Source of the DNA: Ichthyophonus hoferi
Taxonomy: Eukaryota; Opisthokonta; Ichthyosporea; Ichthyophonida; Ichthyophonidae
Direction: 5' to 3'
DNA length: 51,887 bases
NCBI GenBank assembly: GCA_002751075.1
Contig: NAOQ01000007.1
Location: forward strand, 1-51,887
Positions within the stretch are counted from its first letter, which is position 1, and each line of letters starts with the position of its first letter. This document shows positions 1 to 13,522 of this stretch, piece after piece. A model generated the notes under the pieces. It was not told the DNA's origin, searched no databases, and saw only the letters and a program-made list of their open reading frames with translations. Made by a program: the position numbers and the translations under genes.

Positions 1-38
1 ACTCTAAGTGTATATTTTTAACAAGGAGAGCATAGCCC

Positions 39-507
39 TGTTAAAAAGTATCTTCTGCAGTAAGATAAAAAAAATGTAGTTTTTATTAAAAGAGTGACTT
101 GTAAATCATTTTATTACAAATTATTAGCAAGTGAGGTATAAGTTCACAAGTGTGGTGTGTTTAACTTATAGTTTCAGTTACAAATTAAAGATTGTATGAC
201 AAAAAACACCTATCAGATTAGTTTATATATCAGGAGAATATATTTAATTAGAAAAACAACCACTAATGCAATAGGATACACATCTGTCGATTTACTTTTA
301 TTGCTGTTATTTTTTGTCAAGGGAGAAAAAACTATTATCATGCAAACTAAATGAATATTTTTTTATTTTTAGATTAACCATGATTCCAATTTACAGTATG
401 ATAATCTGGCACTAAAACACAACAATAAATAATTTCATATATTTGCATATATTAGGAGAATAGTAATAATAAAATTTTACTCAAATATAATGCAGTAAAT
501 TTTAACA
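39..507. repeat. LTR family C, copy 1 (fossil)
   Basis: This AT-rich repeat starts TGTTAAAA and ends TTTTAACA, the inverted terminal form typical of LTRs. Its body is shared with the copies at 2051-2427 and 2933-3308, for example the stretches around 'aagttcacaagtgtg', 'agattaaagattg' and 'gcaaactaaatgaatat'. It is about 90 bp longer than the other two. No internal coding region can be assigned to it. It is old and diverged. Confidence 0.7.
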
Positions 508-2050
508 TAGATATGCTTAACCTATGCACAAATGACACAAAATGTGTCTGGTGAGCTGTAGTCATCTGAGTTTTGGAAATAACTCTTCATTGTATTTTAT
601 TTTTGGTCAGATGACCAAGGTAGAAGTGCTGGATTTTGAGATCAATTTGGCTAGTTAATGCAGTTAAAGATGGTAAATTTTTGTTAATTGTACTATTTTA
701 TAGATGTGCAACTTTTTTATTATTAAGATTCACCTAATATATACAAATATAAATTTGATTATTGTAGTATTTTAGCATGGATTATGCAATGCCACAAATT
801 GGAATTGTGGTGTTCTAGACCATTTAATTTGGTTTTTGTAATCATTTCTTTATATCTCTCAACAAAAACATAAGATTAGATTGTAAATCAGTCTGTATAC
901 TCTGAAAAGCAATCCTAGAACATTATCATTTGTTATCTGATTAGTTCATGATTATGTCTTAAGGAAAAAACCAATCAGATAGATGTTCTTTAGCCTATTG
1001 CAATATCTTTAACCTGCAAAACATTGGTACAAATGAACTATATGCTACCTTACATGCAAACTGATATTTTACTTGTTCGGAATTTTTCATTTCATAATTA
1101 TTGTAAGTCATTTTTTAATAAAATTAATTTTTAACATATTTTTATAACTATTAATACTTCATCAGATATTTCGAGAGTTATAAAAACCCAACACAAGTTC
1201 TCATTCTCAATGGTATTAATAACTCCAGATCTTGAAACACAATGCAAGGATGATTTTAAATCGTTTATGTTATAACCTGTAACTTCTTATTTTGTACTCA
1301 CCTCTAGGCCAACAGTTTCTACTTCTCTTCTAGTTGTATCAACATACCAAAATACATCTTCTTTCTAAAGTAGTTATTGAAAGGAGCAATTCTTAGCATG
1401 CAAGATCTTCATGTGACCCCTTCATTAGGATTCCAATACAGGGATATGACTAACAAGACCAAGGTTTCCTTAGAGATTGCAATACCAGTGTTCTGTAAAT
1501 TTAACACTGAAAACGTTGATTATGCTCATTCTAAGTTATTCATTGACTTTGCTCCAATTATGCATATTCTGGAATCTGCTGCCATTCTCATTTCTACAGG
1601 AAAAGTTCTGGATCTCTTTTTCAGAATAGTCCAACACCATCAAAATGTTAAATCAGGCATGCACAAGTGACTTCTTAACCTGTCCTATACCTTTGCCTTC
1701 CAATATTTCAGAGCAACTCATTGCAGTCAAAAATAGAATAGATACAACAGTTCATATAATTCTGCATTAGGGTTTGAGTATTCCACAACAACCTATTGTT
1801 GGATTTAAACCCGATGCACTGTATTGGATGGTCATACCTCTGTCTCATCAAGAGTTTGAACCAGATTCTTTTGTATTACTTCCGTATTACCAGTAGCATC
1901 TGAAGTAAATTAAATACATTTCTAGTCTTTTTATTCAGTGAAGGAACATGTGTATTTTTATGATACATAAATGCAAAGTCTTTTCTTTTACCTCCAAGTT
2001 TCTCATTATTGCAGAGAATGAGAATAGCTTCAACTATATTATTTTGTAAC
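508..2050. other. Decayed AT-rich spacer between LTR-C copies
   Basis: No gene is recognisable here. An open stretch at 1377-1670 (+) has no family motif, a non-ATG start and no splice context. A short protein-like stretch can be read on the minus strand near 1790-1900. Because the segment lies between two LTR-C copies in the same orientation, it may be remains of that element's internal region. This is inference from position only. Confidence 0.35.
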
Positions 2051-2427
2051 TGTTAAAAAAATATAAAACAAATGTAGCTTTTTATTGTAAAGCACGACAA
2101 GGTGACTTAAAGTAACAAGTTACAAGTGAAGTATAAGTTCACAAGTGTGTTGAACTTATAGTTTGGTTACAGATTAAAGATTGCATGATGCATAGAAAAA
2201 ATCCTATCTGATTGGCTTTATTTATCATGAGAATATACTGAATCAGAAAAAACAACCACTATCAAGATAGGATTACATATTTGGACATCTATTTCTATCA
2301 GCATGTTGCAATGGTTTTGGGAGAAAAACCATAATCATGCAAACTAAATGAATATATATTTGTATATAAGGAGAATCATAATAATAAATTACTATGCAAT
2401 TATAATGCAGTAAGTAACATTTTAACA
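2051..2427. repeat. LTR family C, copy 2 (fossil)
   Basis: Second LTR-C copy (377 bp), starting TGTTAAAA and ending TTTTAACA. It is nearly collinear with the third copy, sharing 'ttacagattaaagattgcat', 'ataatcatgcaaactaaatg' and 'tataatgcagt'. No target-site duplication is obvious in the five bases on either side. Confidence 0.75.
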
Positions 2428-2932
2428 GCTTCACTCAATTGTGTATATATGCAAAGATGTGTATGAAATGTGATTGCATTAGTTATCAATTTAAGTGCTG
2501 TGCATGTTATAGCAAAAATAAAAGGATTGATTGACACATAATATCCCTCTTAAAATAATGATGAATGTAGAACAATAATGATAAACGAGGAGTAAAAGTG
2601 GATGTAGCTATGGCTGTAGAGTAAAATATAAAATTGTTGAATTGTTGATGACATTGTCTCCTAGAAAGATAAAGTAAGAGGTGTATCCAAATAATGTTGT
2701 CATACCAAATTCTGGGGAAGCATTTGTTTGATTATTCCTATCCTGGTATTGAGGTGTAGAAGAGATGACTTGCGTTGCGTAAATACTGGAGATGTGTAAT
2801 GGTATACTGGTTCTGTGGGAGGAACTGTTATCCTGCTCCTGAATGCCAATGAAATCTTCCTCATGTTAAGGGGTAAGAAGAGGAGTAGCTGACTCCATTG
2901 GGAGTGAAGAGTCAGTAGGGAGCCCATAACCC
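2428..2932. other. Spacer between LTR-C copies 2 and 3
   Basis: About 500 bp without a recognisable gene. An open minus-strand stretch begins at 2700 but runs into the neighbouring LTR and has no known motif. The last bases before copy 3 resemble those just before copy 1 ('agcccataaccc' against 'agcatagccc'), so the same element edge may be present twice. Confidence 0.35.
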
Positions 2933-3308
2933 TGTTAAAAAATATACCTATAGTAAAAGACATATCAGACAAAATGTAGTTTTTTATTGCAAAACCTAAC
3001 AAGTTACAAGTGAAGAATAAGTTCACGAATGTGTTGAACTTATAATTTGGTTACAGATTAAAGATTGCATGATGCATAAAAAGCTCCTATTTGATTGGCT
3101 TTATCCATCATAAGAATATACTGAATCAAAAAAAAAAAAACACTATCAGAGATAAGATTACATATTTGTACTTTTATTTTTATCAGCAAGTTGTTATGGT
3201 TTTTCTCTCAAAACCATAATCATGCAAACTAAATGAATATATATTTGTATATAAGGAAAATTATAATAATAAATTGTTATGCAATTATAATGCAGTCGCA
3301 TTTTAACA
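2933..3308. repeat. LTR family C, copy 3 (fossil)
   Basis: Third LTR-C copy (376 bp) with the same TGTTAAAA and TTTTAACA termini and the same body as copy 2. It contains a short A-run near 3127. Copies 2 and 3 have nearly equal length and end at the same bases, which supports the family limits given here. Confidence 0.75.
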
Positions 3309-4687
3309 TTAACAACATTTTTTTTTCAATAATTAACTACTCATATCCAGTCCCAACTGAGGGTATGGAGTTTGAATATGTAGGCTAGAGTCGTGGAGCA
3401 TTGGGCGAACTTTAAGCTTTGCCTGTTTCCATATATGGTTACATCTCCCTATTGCCCTAACTTTATTACCTTATGTTAAAACATCTCCACAACCCTGACC
3501 TTATGTTATGTTAGATTGAAGAAACCTCATTGTGGTTTCAGGAGTCTCTACAATAAAGTTCTAAGACTTAATTACTGAATTAATCAGATTCTTATTGCTA
3601 TGTTGTACTTATCTTGGACACCTTATTATAGCCAAGCAGAATCTTGTGTGTTGCATTACTAAACCCACTACCCATGGTAAGGCATAAAAACCAAACTAAT
3701 ATTCCTACTCAAATGACATCCTACTAGCTATGTATTGCAACACATTGTTTTTCCAAATCTGGGCTAAATTGATTGCCCACTATAGTCAAAGCTTAACTGC
3801 CAATATGATGGCATTATCTAGCAATTACCAGAATACTAAACCATCATCAGATGAGACAATTATTTATAGGCTGCCAAATTCCAACACAAGGCAACCCAAT
3901 TTAATTTGCTGCAGCAAAAATTTCAGATCATTGAGATTTAACTTGTTTCCAAACCTGAATCAGATTTCTATGCAATTTTATTCTACAAAAATGGAATAAC
4001 AGCATGGCAGGAAGTTGAGCTTTGCACACTTAATAAGTTTACTAACTTATTGGCTGTATATGAGGCTGATAATAGGCATACATATTAGGCTATTTCTGCA
4101 TATTTGGATAAAGCCTTTCTGAACTATCAGCTCTCGTAATAGGTACAACAGAAAGACATGACTTGGATGTGATTGAGCATCTTAGACATAGTCAATTCAA
4201 TGTTACACATTTAAGCAGGAACTTCAAAACAGAGTACAGCATACAAACAATAAACCTCAGAATTATCTGAGTAAAGGCAAACTAATCAATAGAGTGGCAT
4301 AATCAGAAACCGACTCACTGACCAAAATTGAATAAATAGTGTTATTATCATGATCCATTTTCTCATTTGAATGAAAAAATTAGGGTTAAGAAAACTTCTA
4401 AATCTTCTATATCAGTATATGGTAATCCATCTCCAATAACCCTCTTTTGCAAACATTAAATTCCCTCAAATTCCCCCAATCGGTTTCTTTCCATTCTTTT
4501 GAACAGTGGAGCTCTACACTAAATGATAAACCTGCATCTTGTGAGTTCAAAAGGGCTCTTCATGTGCTTGGATTGGTAACAAGTATTAATCTCACTGAGT
4601 ACTTTAAAGGAAAACATAAAAATTATACATTTTCATAAATGAAAATTTTCACCTCGGCTGACAGAATGAAAGTCCAGTTGTTAAGGG
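3309..4687. other. AT-rich region, no gene recognised
   Basis: No conserved motif, splice-consistent exon or RNA gene was found. The open stretches at 3730-3999 and 4447-4638 (+) have no recognisable domain. The composition matches the surrounding transposon-derived DNA, so degraded element sequence is the likeliest content. Confidence 0.3.
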
Positions 4688-5210
4688 TGTTGTTATAAAT
4701 AACCTAGTATGTAGATTAAATTAATTTACTATAATTGTGTGAAGTAATTAGTTACTAACCTCTTTATGATTAGTTAATAATTATAGACATTAATATATTA
4801 GTCAGAGTAGAACCATTGGATTAGCAGTAAGTGACTATTAATAGAGATGTTTAATTAATACCAATAAGATTTAAACAAAAGGCTTTTAAGGCACAGGCTT
4901 TATGTTAAAAGCATTTATTATTGTAGTGTTAGGACATTACTGTATAAGTAACCCCAAAATTATTCTTAGGGTAATTCCCTTTATTTATTTATTAGTTAGT
5001 ATTCAGGGGTTTACTTAGTAAGAAAGCAGGTGCTCAGCACAAACTTACATTCCAATATACTACACCATTTATCATGATACCTTATTAAGGATACTGACTA
5101 GTTTCAGTACAAACAGTGGACAAGTACGTAACGCCATGTAAGGTCTCACACAGGGAATAAAAGAATTATATAATAAATTCTATGTACTAGAAGTTATCAT
5201 CGTTTATTTT
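4688..5210 (+). repeat. LTR family A, left copy (fossil)
   Basis: Begins TGTTGTTATAAATAA and is collinear over its full length with 10137-10650. It shares 'gtgaagtaattagttactaa', 'ccaaaattattcttagggt' and 'caccatttatcatgatacct'. It runs directly into a gag-like start at 5214. The right edge is approximate, because both LTR-A copies continue into the same internal sequence. The copies differ by roughly one base in ten where compared by eye, which suggests an old insertion. Confidence 0.7.
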
Positions 5211-8200
5211 ATTATGTCCAAAACCAAAAATACCACAAAGACAAATTCAGCAAAGCAACTGATTGCTTTAACACCAAGAAACATAGAATGGTCGATTCAG
5301 GTAGAAAAGAAGTCTAGAGTAAGTGTTCTATCCTCTGACTCATTGATTGAAGGCCAAACATTATCTACTGCCAAACCTACCAAGCGGTTTGTTCCTTTGT
5401 CCACAATCTCCCTAAAGGTACCAAGCTCATGAAGTGAAACCAGTTCATCAGATGTTTCTTTCTTTTCAGCCTCTGACATAGACATCTCAGAGATCAACAA
5501 AGAAGATCAAAACAGGGTTACTAAGACCCAGCAACCAAGTGAAGCTTCCACTACTGACTCAAATTCAAAGCCTGCAACAAAGCATCTCTTTGCCACAGCA
5601 ACATCAGCTAAACCTTCTGTCACCAAGCCTGCGATGAAGTGCCTTTTTGCCACAGCATTATCAGTTAATCAGTCTGCACCCACACCCAAGGAAGCAGCAC
5701 CACAAGTTAAAGAGCAGCCTCAGCCCCAACCTACAGTTTCTTCCCAGAATCTTCTGAATATGTTGTATAGGCAGCAGGGGGAGGTAAACTGGGAGGTGCC
5801 AATGGCATCTAAGAATGACTGAGGTACCCCTCCAGCCATTAATCTGCTATATATTTCCAAGGGTGAGGGTCAAGGTGGTGATTCTTACAGTGAATGGTCT
5901 GCCGAGGTGATCTTCTACATGTCAGTGTATGGGTGTTTGGATCAGCTAGATACCCCTCCAACCTTAGCTCAGCTGACTAATCCACAGAAATTTATGCTTC
6001 AAGAGGGAATGGCAAGATTTTTCCTTCACAGGTACATCTCAGAGGACGTTTGAAACCAAATTCAATGGACAATTCTTCAGCCTGCACACATCACCTGGAT
6101 GGCCATGAAGATGAATTTTGACAGCCTGGGGATACCTATGGTTTTACAGTACTTCATCAATTTAATTTGTGCAAAGCCTCATTCATGCTAATGAGGAAGG
6201 TAATGCTTTTATCAGGAGGATACAAGGACTTAACAATTGACTTGCCAGATTGGAATTATTTTGGATTACAGCTATGCTGCTGATGAAGGCCATAGAAGTG
6301 ATGCTATGGCTGTCCATCTGAAGGTAGTAATATGTAATCAGTTTGTCATATCCCAGTCTAGAAAGGAACTCTTCAGGACATGACCAGCTACTTGACTATC
6401 TGCAAGAAGATCCAGTCTTCTCGGGCATTTCCTCCAGCTCCACAGAAGATGCTTCTTCCAAAACATGAAGTGGGATACTACCAAAACATGGTTTCTTGTG
6501 ATTTCTGTCAAGGAGACCACTATCAAAAGGCATGTCCTATGCTTAAGATGTTCAATGATATGTCTGTTCAACTCAAGCAAGCAGAGAACAAGAGGCCCAA
6601 CCATCATTCAATTCAGGGGAAACCCAAAGGTGGGAAAGGTAAGAAGAAGACTGAAACAGGTCTGTTTGCAACACATCATGCTTCTGAGGCACACCATGCT
6701 GGATATGCAGTCACAATAGGCAACAATCTTTCAGCATCTATATTCAGCCCAGGACAGAGTGCTTTTGTAGTTGACAGTAGATCTTCAAGGCACCCACACC
6801 ATAGGAGGGAGTACTTCCTATTCCTTCATCCAGAGGTTTCCACCTTAAAATGGGGAAATAGGAAGACAAGCAATACTTTGGGATCTGGGGATATCCATCT
6901 AAGCACAAACGTTGAAAGTGAAATGAGCTCTGTAATTCTAAAGAATGTCCTGTACTGTACATTCCTGATCTGTTGATCAGTCTTTTCTCTCTCAATGCTT
7001 TGAGGGGGAAAGGATTAAGAAATATTTTCATGGACGATTTTGTATAAATAGTTCAAGGGGATAAAATAAGGTTTTTCTAGTTGGAGATGCAATTGAAGAT
7101 CAGACTTACATGCTTCATAGGACAATTGTCCTTCCCAAAGTACATAAGAATCATGAAAATATCAAGGAGAGGCCAGATTCGGGGAGTGAAGAGGACCTTG
7201 ACATTAAGAGAAAGATTTTGACCACCAGCATGGAACTGCTTTTCTATCAAATCTTTCACTCCAGATTTATGCATCCGGGACAAGCAGGCATGGCGAAAGC
7301 ATTGTCACTATGTGACAGCAAAATAGAAGGACCGGCCATCGTTGACTGTCAAGCCTGCAACCTATCCAAGATCAAGACTTTGCCTTTCTCAGAGCAGATG
7401 AAAAAAGCATCAAGAGTGTTACAACGCATTCACTCTGACCTCACTGGACCCCTCAAGGAGTCGAATTCAGGGTACCACTGCATTTGTACTTTCATGGATG
7501 AATACTCTCACCTTGTGACTGTATTTCTCCTGAAAAAGAAATCTGAGGATTTTACCAGCTTCAAGGAATGCATAACATATGCAAAGAGTAGGCATAGTGG
7601 ACAGTCCATCACCACTCTGATGATGAACAACGGTTCTGAGTATGTCAACTTAGAATTTGTAAAATACCTCAAGAAAGAAGGTATAGTTCACCAAACTGCA
7701 GTCCCCTACTATTTACAGCAGAATGGGGTTAGTGAGCATTTAAACCAGACACTATTTACAATGGTAAGGTGTGCCTTAATAGAAAGCGGTCTACTGGCAA
7801 GATTTTGGGATAAGGCAGTGATGGCGGCAGTGATGGCGGCAGTATTCACCCTCAACGTTCTTCCAATATGAACTATAGGAAAGAACAATCTACCTTGGAA
7901 CCTATGGTATGGGTCGTCTGCCTCCACAGGTAGGTAAAGAGCCTTTAGATGCAAATACTTCTACAAGCTTCCAACCAAGGATAAGATCTCTCCACAGGCA
8001 AGAAAGACCATCTTTGTGAGCTACCAGTCTACACAGAAGGCCTACCGTGTGTTGGACAAGAAGACATGGCAGATTGCCATTAGTTAAGACGTCCAATTTT
8101 ATAAGAACGTCTTCCCTATGTACAGGAAGACAAACTCGGAACCAAGCTGAACCACAAAGCCCCCCACAAGCTGAACCAAAGCAAGTTAAGACAACTCTGA

Positions 8201-10136
8201 CCACAACAGGAGTGACTGGGTATTTTCCTACTCAAGAACTGAGGAGTATAATGAATAGTGGACCATCAAGAGCAGAGCTGGTCAAGGGATCAGCATTTGA
8301 GGAGACCAGCAAGACTATGACAGTAGAAACGCCAGCTACTAGAAAGACTAAGCTTCTTCCTCAGACATCAACACTAGAATTTAGCCATTCACCAGAGTGT
8401 CTATCTTTTGAGAGGGAGTCTCAGATACCCACTCCAGATTGAAATCTACAGATTTTGAAGTATGCACCTTCTATCACTCATTCAGGTCTTCAGTATTCTA
8501 AGGACCCTTCTACCAACCCAGCCCTACATGCAGCATCCCTTCCCAACATGTATGGAAACAACATCCCAAAGTCGGTGTTGTCAGCTATGAAGTAGCCAAA
8601 CTGGCCAGATTGGGAGAAGGCAATGCAGATGGAGATGAGGGTTCTATAGGAGAACACCATATGGAAACCTGTTAATAGGCCAATGGATCAACCCGTTTTG
8701 AGGCCAATGTGGGTCTTTACAGTGAAGCATGACAGCCATGGAGCCATCATTAAGTGTAAGGCTCATCTGGTAGTCATGGAAACTTATCAGCACCCCAACA
8801 TCAATTATTTCGACATAAAATCACCTGTCTGCTCCCTGACAATGATTTGAATTTTCCTAGCCATGGCTGCATCCCGCAACCTAGAGATGGTCCAATTGGA
8901 CATTGTCAGCGCTTAACTCAATGATAAGTTAGAAGAGGAGATCTACATGTACCAACCTAAGGGCTTCATTGACCTTGACTTTCCGTCTGGTATATGTAAG
9001 TTGCAGAAATCCCTTTATGGATTGAAGCAATCAGTGCTAGTCTGGCAATGGACTTTAGCAGCTTTTTTGGCAGGGGAACATTTGTTTCCTACTAATGCTG
9101 ACCCATGTCTTTTCGTGTCACTAGGTGTGTCATGTTTTAAGGCTATCTGCGTGTATGTAGATGATATGTCAATTGTGTCCGATAATAAGGATGCAGTCAA
9201 TAACATTATCGAAAATATGAAAAAGACCTTTGACACAAAGGTTTTGGGATTCCCTTCAGAGTATCTTGGCTATCAGATCTTGAAGGATGAGAATGGTTTC
9301 ATACATATATCCCAAGAGGGGTATGTGAATAAGATCATTTGAAAATTTGACATGGCTAATGCCAAACTCACCATGTCACCGATACTACCTGGTCAGGTAG
9401 CAGCTCTGGAGACGGTGGACCCTACGAGTCGCAATGTGAAGGACTACCAAACAGCAATAGGATATCTGCTATGGATATCCCACCTAACCTGCCCAGACAT
9501 TGCTTTTACAGTGGGATTCCTGTGCAGGTTTGACTTAAACCCTTCTGATTCACATTGGAAAATGGTTTTGCAGGTAATAGCTTACCTTAACTCTACACGG
9601 GAGAAAGGTATAGTATTTCACAGCATGCCAATCAAAGTAACAGCATACTGATGCAGACTTCACAGGAGATATGGAAACTTGACGCTCAACAAGAGGCTTT
9701 CTATTTCTAATCTCTAACTCACCAGTATCCTGGATGAGCAAGAGACAAGGCCTGGTAGCAACGTCGTCAACAGAAGCAGAATACATAGCTTTATGTACTG
9801 CCACACACAAGGTTCTTTGGTTAACAGATATTCTGGATAGCCTGGGAGTAGCACCAAGACCACTGGAAATGAATGAGGACAATCAGTCAACAATAAGGAT
9901 CACAGAAAACAATGGAGTGACAAGGAGCACCAAGCACATCCAGATAAAGTCTCATTACATTAACACTGTCATTCAAGATAGTATCATTGTAATAAATCAA
10001 GTTCCTACCATTGATTAGAAGGCTGATATATTCACCAAGGCCTTTGCCCCAACAGAGTTCATATGTGTATGCACTCAACTAGCTCTAGATAACTGGATTT
10101 GACGTTCTTTATGGGTATATAGAAACATAGGGGGAG

Positions 10137-10650
10137 TGTTGTTATAAATAAGCTATTATGTAGGTTAAATTAATTTATTATAATTATGTGAAGTAATTAG
10201 TTACTAACCTCTTTATAATTAGTTAATAATTATATACACTAATGTATTAATTGGAGTAGAACTATTGGATTAGCAGTAAATGACTATTAATAGAAATGTT
10301 TAATTAATACCAATAAAATTTAAACAGAAGGATTTTAAGGCACAGGCTTTATGTTAAAAGCATTTATTATTGTAATGCTGGGACATTTCTGTGTAACCCC
10401 AAAATTATTCTTAGGGTGATTCTCTTTATTTATTTACTAGTATTCAGGGGTTTTCTTAGTAAGAAAATGGGCGCTCAGTACAAATTTATGTTCCAATATA
10501 TTACACCATTTATCATGATACCTTATTAAGAATACTGACTGGTTTCAATACAAACGGTGGACAAGTATATAACGCTATGTAAGGTCTCACACAAGGACCA
10601 AAACAATTATATAATAAATTCTATGTACTAAAAGTTATCATCGTTTATTT
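10137..10650 (+). repeat. LTR family A, right copy (fossil)
   Basis: Right-hand LTR of the family A element, starting TGTTGTTATAAATAA immediately after the polypurine tract. It is followed without a gap by a second copy of the gag start at 10655, so this LTR also serves as the left LTR of another, truncated unit. Confidence 0.75.
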
Positions 10651-10654
10651 TATT

Positions 10655-10970
10655 ATGTCAAAAACCAAAAATATCACAAAGACAAATTCAGTAAAGCGAC
10701 TGATTGCTTTAACACCAGGAAACATAGGATGGTTGATTCGGGTAGAAAAAAAGTCTAAAGTAAATGTTCCATCCTCTGAGCCATCGATTGAAGGCCAACA
10801 AATATTATCTACTGCCAAACCCACCAAGCGGTTTGTTCCTTTGCCCTCAATCTCCCTAAAGTTACCAAGCTCGTCAAGCGAAACCAGTTCATCAGACGTT
10901 TCTTTCTCTTCAGACTCTGACATAAACATCTCAGAGATTGATGAAGAAGATTTCAACAAAGGGTAGGAGA
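10655..10970 (+). mobile_element. Second family A gag start (fossil fragment)
   Basis: About 310 bp that repeats the beginning of the gag region at 5214-5520. Both share a Lys/Thr-rich start and an acidic Ser-rich stretch ending near 'ISEID'. It directly follows the right LTR of the first unit, so the two units form a head-to-tail pair sharing one LTR. The fragment stops at about 10970, where sequence of opposite orientation begins. Confidence 0.7.
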
Positions 10971-10989
10971 GAGATACAGGTAAACAAAT

Positions 10990-13431
10990 TAAGCATTATA
11001 ATAGTATCTGAGCATTCAATGCCTCCAGCTGCAATATCTAGCAAACTTAGTATAAAATCCTAGCACTTCTGCCTTGGTCATACCATCAAAAAAATGTGAT
11101 AAAGAATTATTTCCAAGTATCATAGGGTTTCAATTTCCCAGAAACGTTTTGTGTTATTTGTGCACAGACTAAGTAGCCAGAACACCACTTAAGCCATGTA
11201 CTTGAGAACGTTGAGACTGTACATGTTGGATAAGGACTATCTATGCATTGCAGGGTCTATGGAGGATTCTTGTTGTACTGTTGACCTGTGTAGGTGATGG
11301 AAGGAGCATACTTGGACTTAGTTGTATTCCAGTCTGGAGTGGGTATCTGAAACACTTCCTCCGAATATAAACACTTTAAAACATGCCTATGAATGATGGG
11401 TGAAGTCTCGGGAAAAGCATTGTGTTTCCTAAGAGCTGGCTGTTTTACCATTGTGGTTTCACCAATCTCTCCTTCAGATGCTGACCTGTTAATTCGCTGC
11501 AACTCCTTGGAAAATTTCTCCGTATTATTCCTTGATTACTGAGGGTGGAAAGACCCAGTAGTGCTGCTTGAAGATCCACAACATCCCTCTACTCATTACT
11601 ATTTTCTGGGTTTTCTTATCTAGTAGCCAATATGCCTGTTGTATGAATTGGTAGCCTATTAAGACTGTCTCTTTAGCAATGGGCGAGATGTTGTCCATGG
11701 TTTCCAGCTTGTATAAACATTTGCAACTAAATGCCTTCAGTTGATTTGCTAAAATGGCGGTTTTATGCCACAGATTCTATAGTTGATTCATCTTTCCTAT
11801 CCTACAGAAAGAAAATACATTGAGGGTAAAAGCTGCAGCTTTTATGGCCTCATCCCAAAACCTTTCTGGTAGATTGCCTTTTACCAAAGAACTTTTTACC
11901 CTAGTGTAAAGCATCTGGTTTAGATGTTCATTTATCCCGTTTTGTTGGAAATGGTAAAGAACTGTGGTTTGATGAAGAATGTCATTTTTCTTTAAGTAAC
12001 TGTCAAAGACCGAACTTACCAACTTAGAACCATTATATATCATTAACGTAGGCAATGATACACTATGCCTATTTTTTGAATACACTAAGTATTCTTTAAA
12101 ATATTTGAATGTTTCAGATTTCCTCTTAACCAAGAAGACAGTTACATAGTGCAAGTACTTATCAGCAAACGTACAAATGTACTTGAAACCAAAGTGGAAT
12201 TGTTTTAATAAACTAGTTTGATCTAATTATGCACTTTGTAAAACTCTGGTGGCCTTTTCTAATTGTTTGGGGTAAGGGATGTGCTCGGACTTAACAAGTT
12301 TGCATGCCTCACAATTAATGATTGGACTCCCTTTGACTTGGGTGGCACAGAGCAAAAGAGCTTTAGTCATAGCTCCTGGATTTGGGTGCTTAGGCTTTGA
12401 GTGAAACATTTGATATGCTATGGGTCTCATATTGGTCATTGTAGTTCCCTTGCTAATTAGATGGATTTCTCCTCAGGTGAGGTGGCAATGCTGCCGGGGA
12501 TTTCTGGTCTCTTCTGCCTGACTTCTGTCATGAACTTATTATTGAAGCCTCCAACCAGTAAATGCAATTGTTGATGGCCTCACCTTGGAGCATTACTTGA
12601 GCGTTTTTTACAAGGTAAATATGCTCAACTGCAAACACAGTTACTATTTCTTTTCTATTAAATGAAAGAATGGAAAATTGACCAAGGTTTAAGTTTGGGA
12701 CAAATAACACATTCAATAGTGTTAATGTCTGTTTAACGTTACCTACTTTCATAAGTAGCTTAATACTGCTGGATCCAAGTGTATTATTTGTCTTGCCATT
12801 GCCCCATTGCACCTTTGATATTTTCAGTTTTGTAAGGTGAAGTCCTCTCAGTAAAAATGTAGATGACTTGATGACCACTATCCAAAACAAAAGAATTGTC
12901 TCAGTCCATTAGGGTGGTAGGTAACATACTTGACTATGTAGTTGCCACCCAAGATACATATTGGTTTGCTGAGTAACATTTATTGGACTTCTTACCATTT
13001 CGTTCCCTTGACTTGCTGGAAGAAGATCTATGATCTTGCTTATATGTCTGGTCTTGACCCCAACTAGTTTTAAATGACATATCATTAAATCATTTAACAA
13101 TCATACAATTCTCCAGCTTGCGAGCTCCTTGCCACATCTCACAGAAAAGAATTTAGGTATAGCATCCATCAGAATTTAAGCTGTGGTCTGTAAATTTTGC
13201 TTCATTATTGATGGATACAGAGTGTCCAATTTCTGAATTATTTGTGTTGGAGTCAAGGTCCTTTAGACAATTCCTTGATGTTTCCTCTGGACTACCGTCA
13301 GATGCAGATGAGAGTTGAATCCTTAACTTCTTTTCCTCCACCGATCCTAACTTACTTGCTGAAGGAATCATCGACTTGCACTTAACTCTAGGATTAGTAG
13401 GTGCGTATATTCCCCTCTTAGTCACTACCAT
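10990..13431 (-). mobile_element. Copia-type element, family B unit 1 (fossil, truncated)
   Basis: Minus-strand Copia remains. A gag start lies at 13431-13153 and a gag/protease-to-integrase segment at about 12890-12230. The integrase core is at about 12154-11777, ending in the family's 'ERFWDEA' motif. A linker segment at 11502-11257 resembles the one in element A near 8340-8470 (both contain 'QIPTPDW'). RT, RNase H and a 3' LTR are not present before the junction at about 10970. It is broken, with several breaks. Confidence 0.75.
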
Positions 13432-13522
13432 AACAATATCTATTAACTGGATAAAGAATCAAAGTCTTTTGTATGAAATTTTATTTAATGCAACACTTAT
13501 AACAAACAGAATCCAGACTACA

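Larger units (their letters stand above)
4688..10650 (+). mobile_element. Copia-type LTR retrotransposon, family A (fossil, broken)
   Basis: A full set of Ty1/copia parts lies on the plus strand in copia order. A gag region runs from 5214 to about 6600, with a CCHC-type knuckle near 6497-6535. A protease-like motif is near 6765. Integrase lies at about 7110-7870, with a zinc-binding pre-integrase segment followed by the catalytic core. Reverse transcriptase is at about 8850-9340 (YVDDM motif) and RNase H at about 9720-10060 (STEAEY motif). The polypurine tract ATAGGGGGAG sits directly before the right LTR. The element is clearly broken, with numerous breaks (of the order of ten or more), and the LTR divergence fits an old copy. 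Integrase preceding RT separates Copia from Gypsy/Ty3. Confidence 0.85.

Noticed and set aside
1377-1670. 97-codon open frame on the plus strand
   Set aside because: It has a non-ATG start, no recognised domain, and lies between fossil LTR copies.
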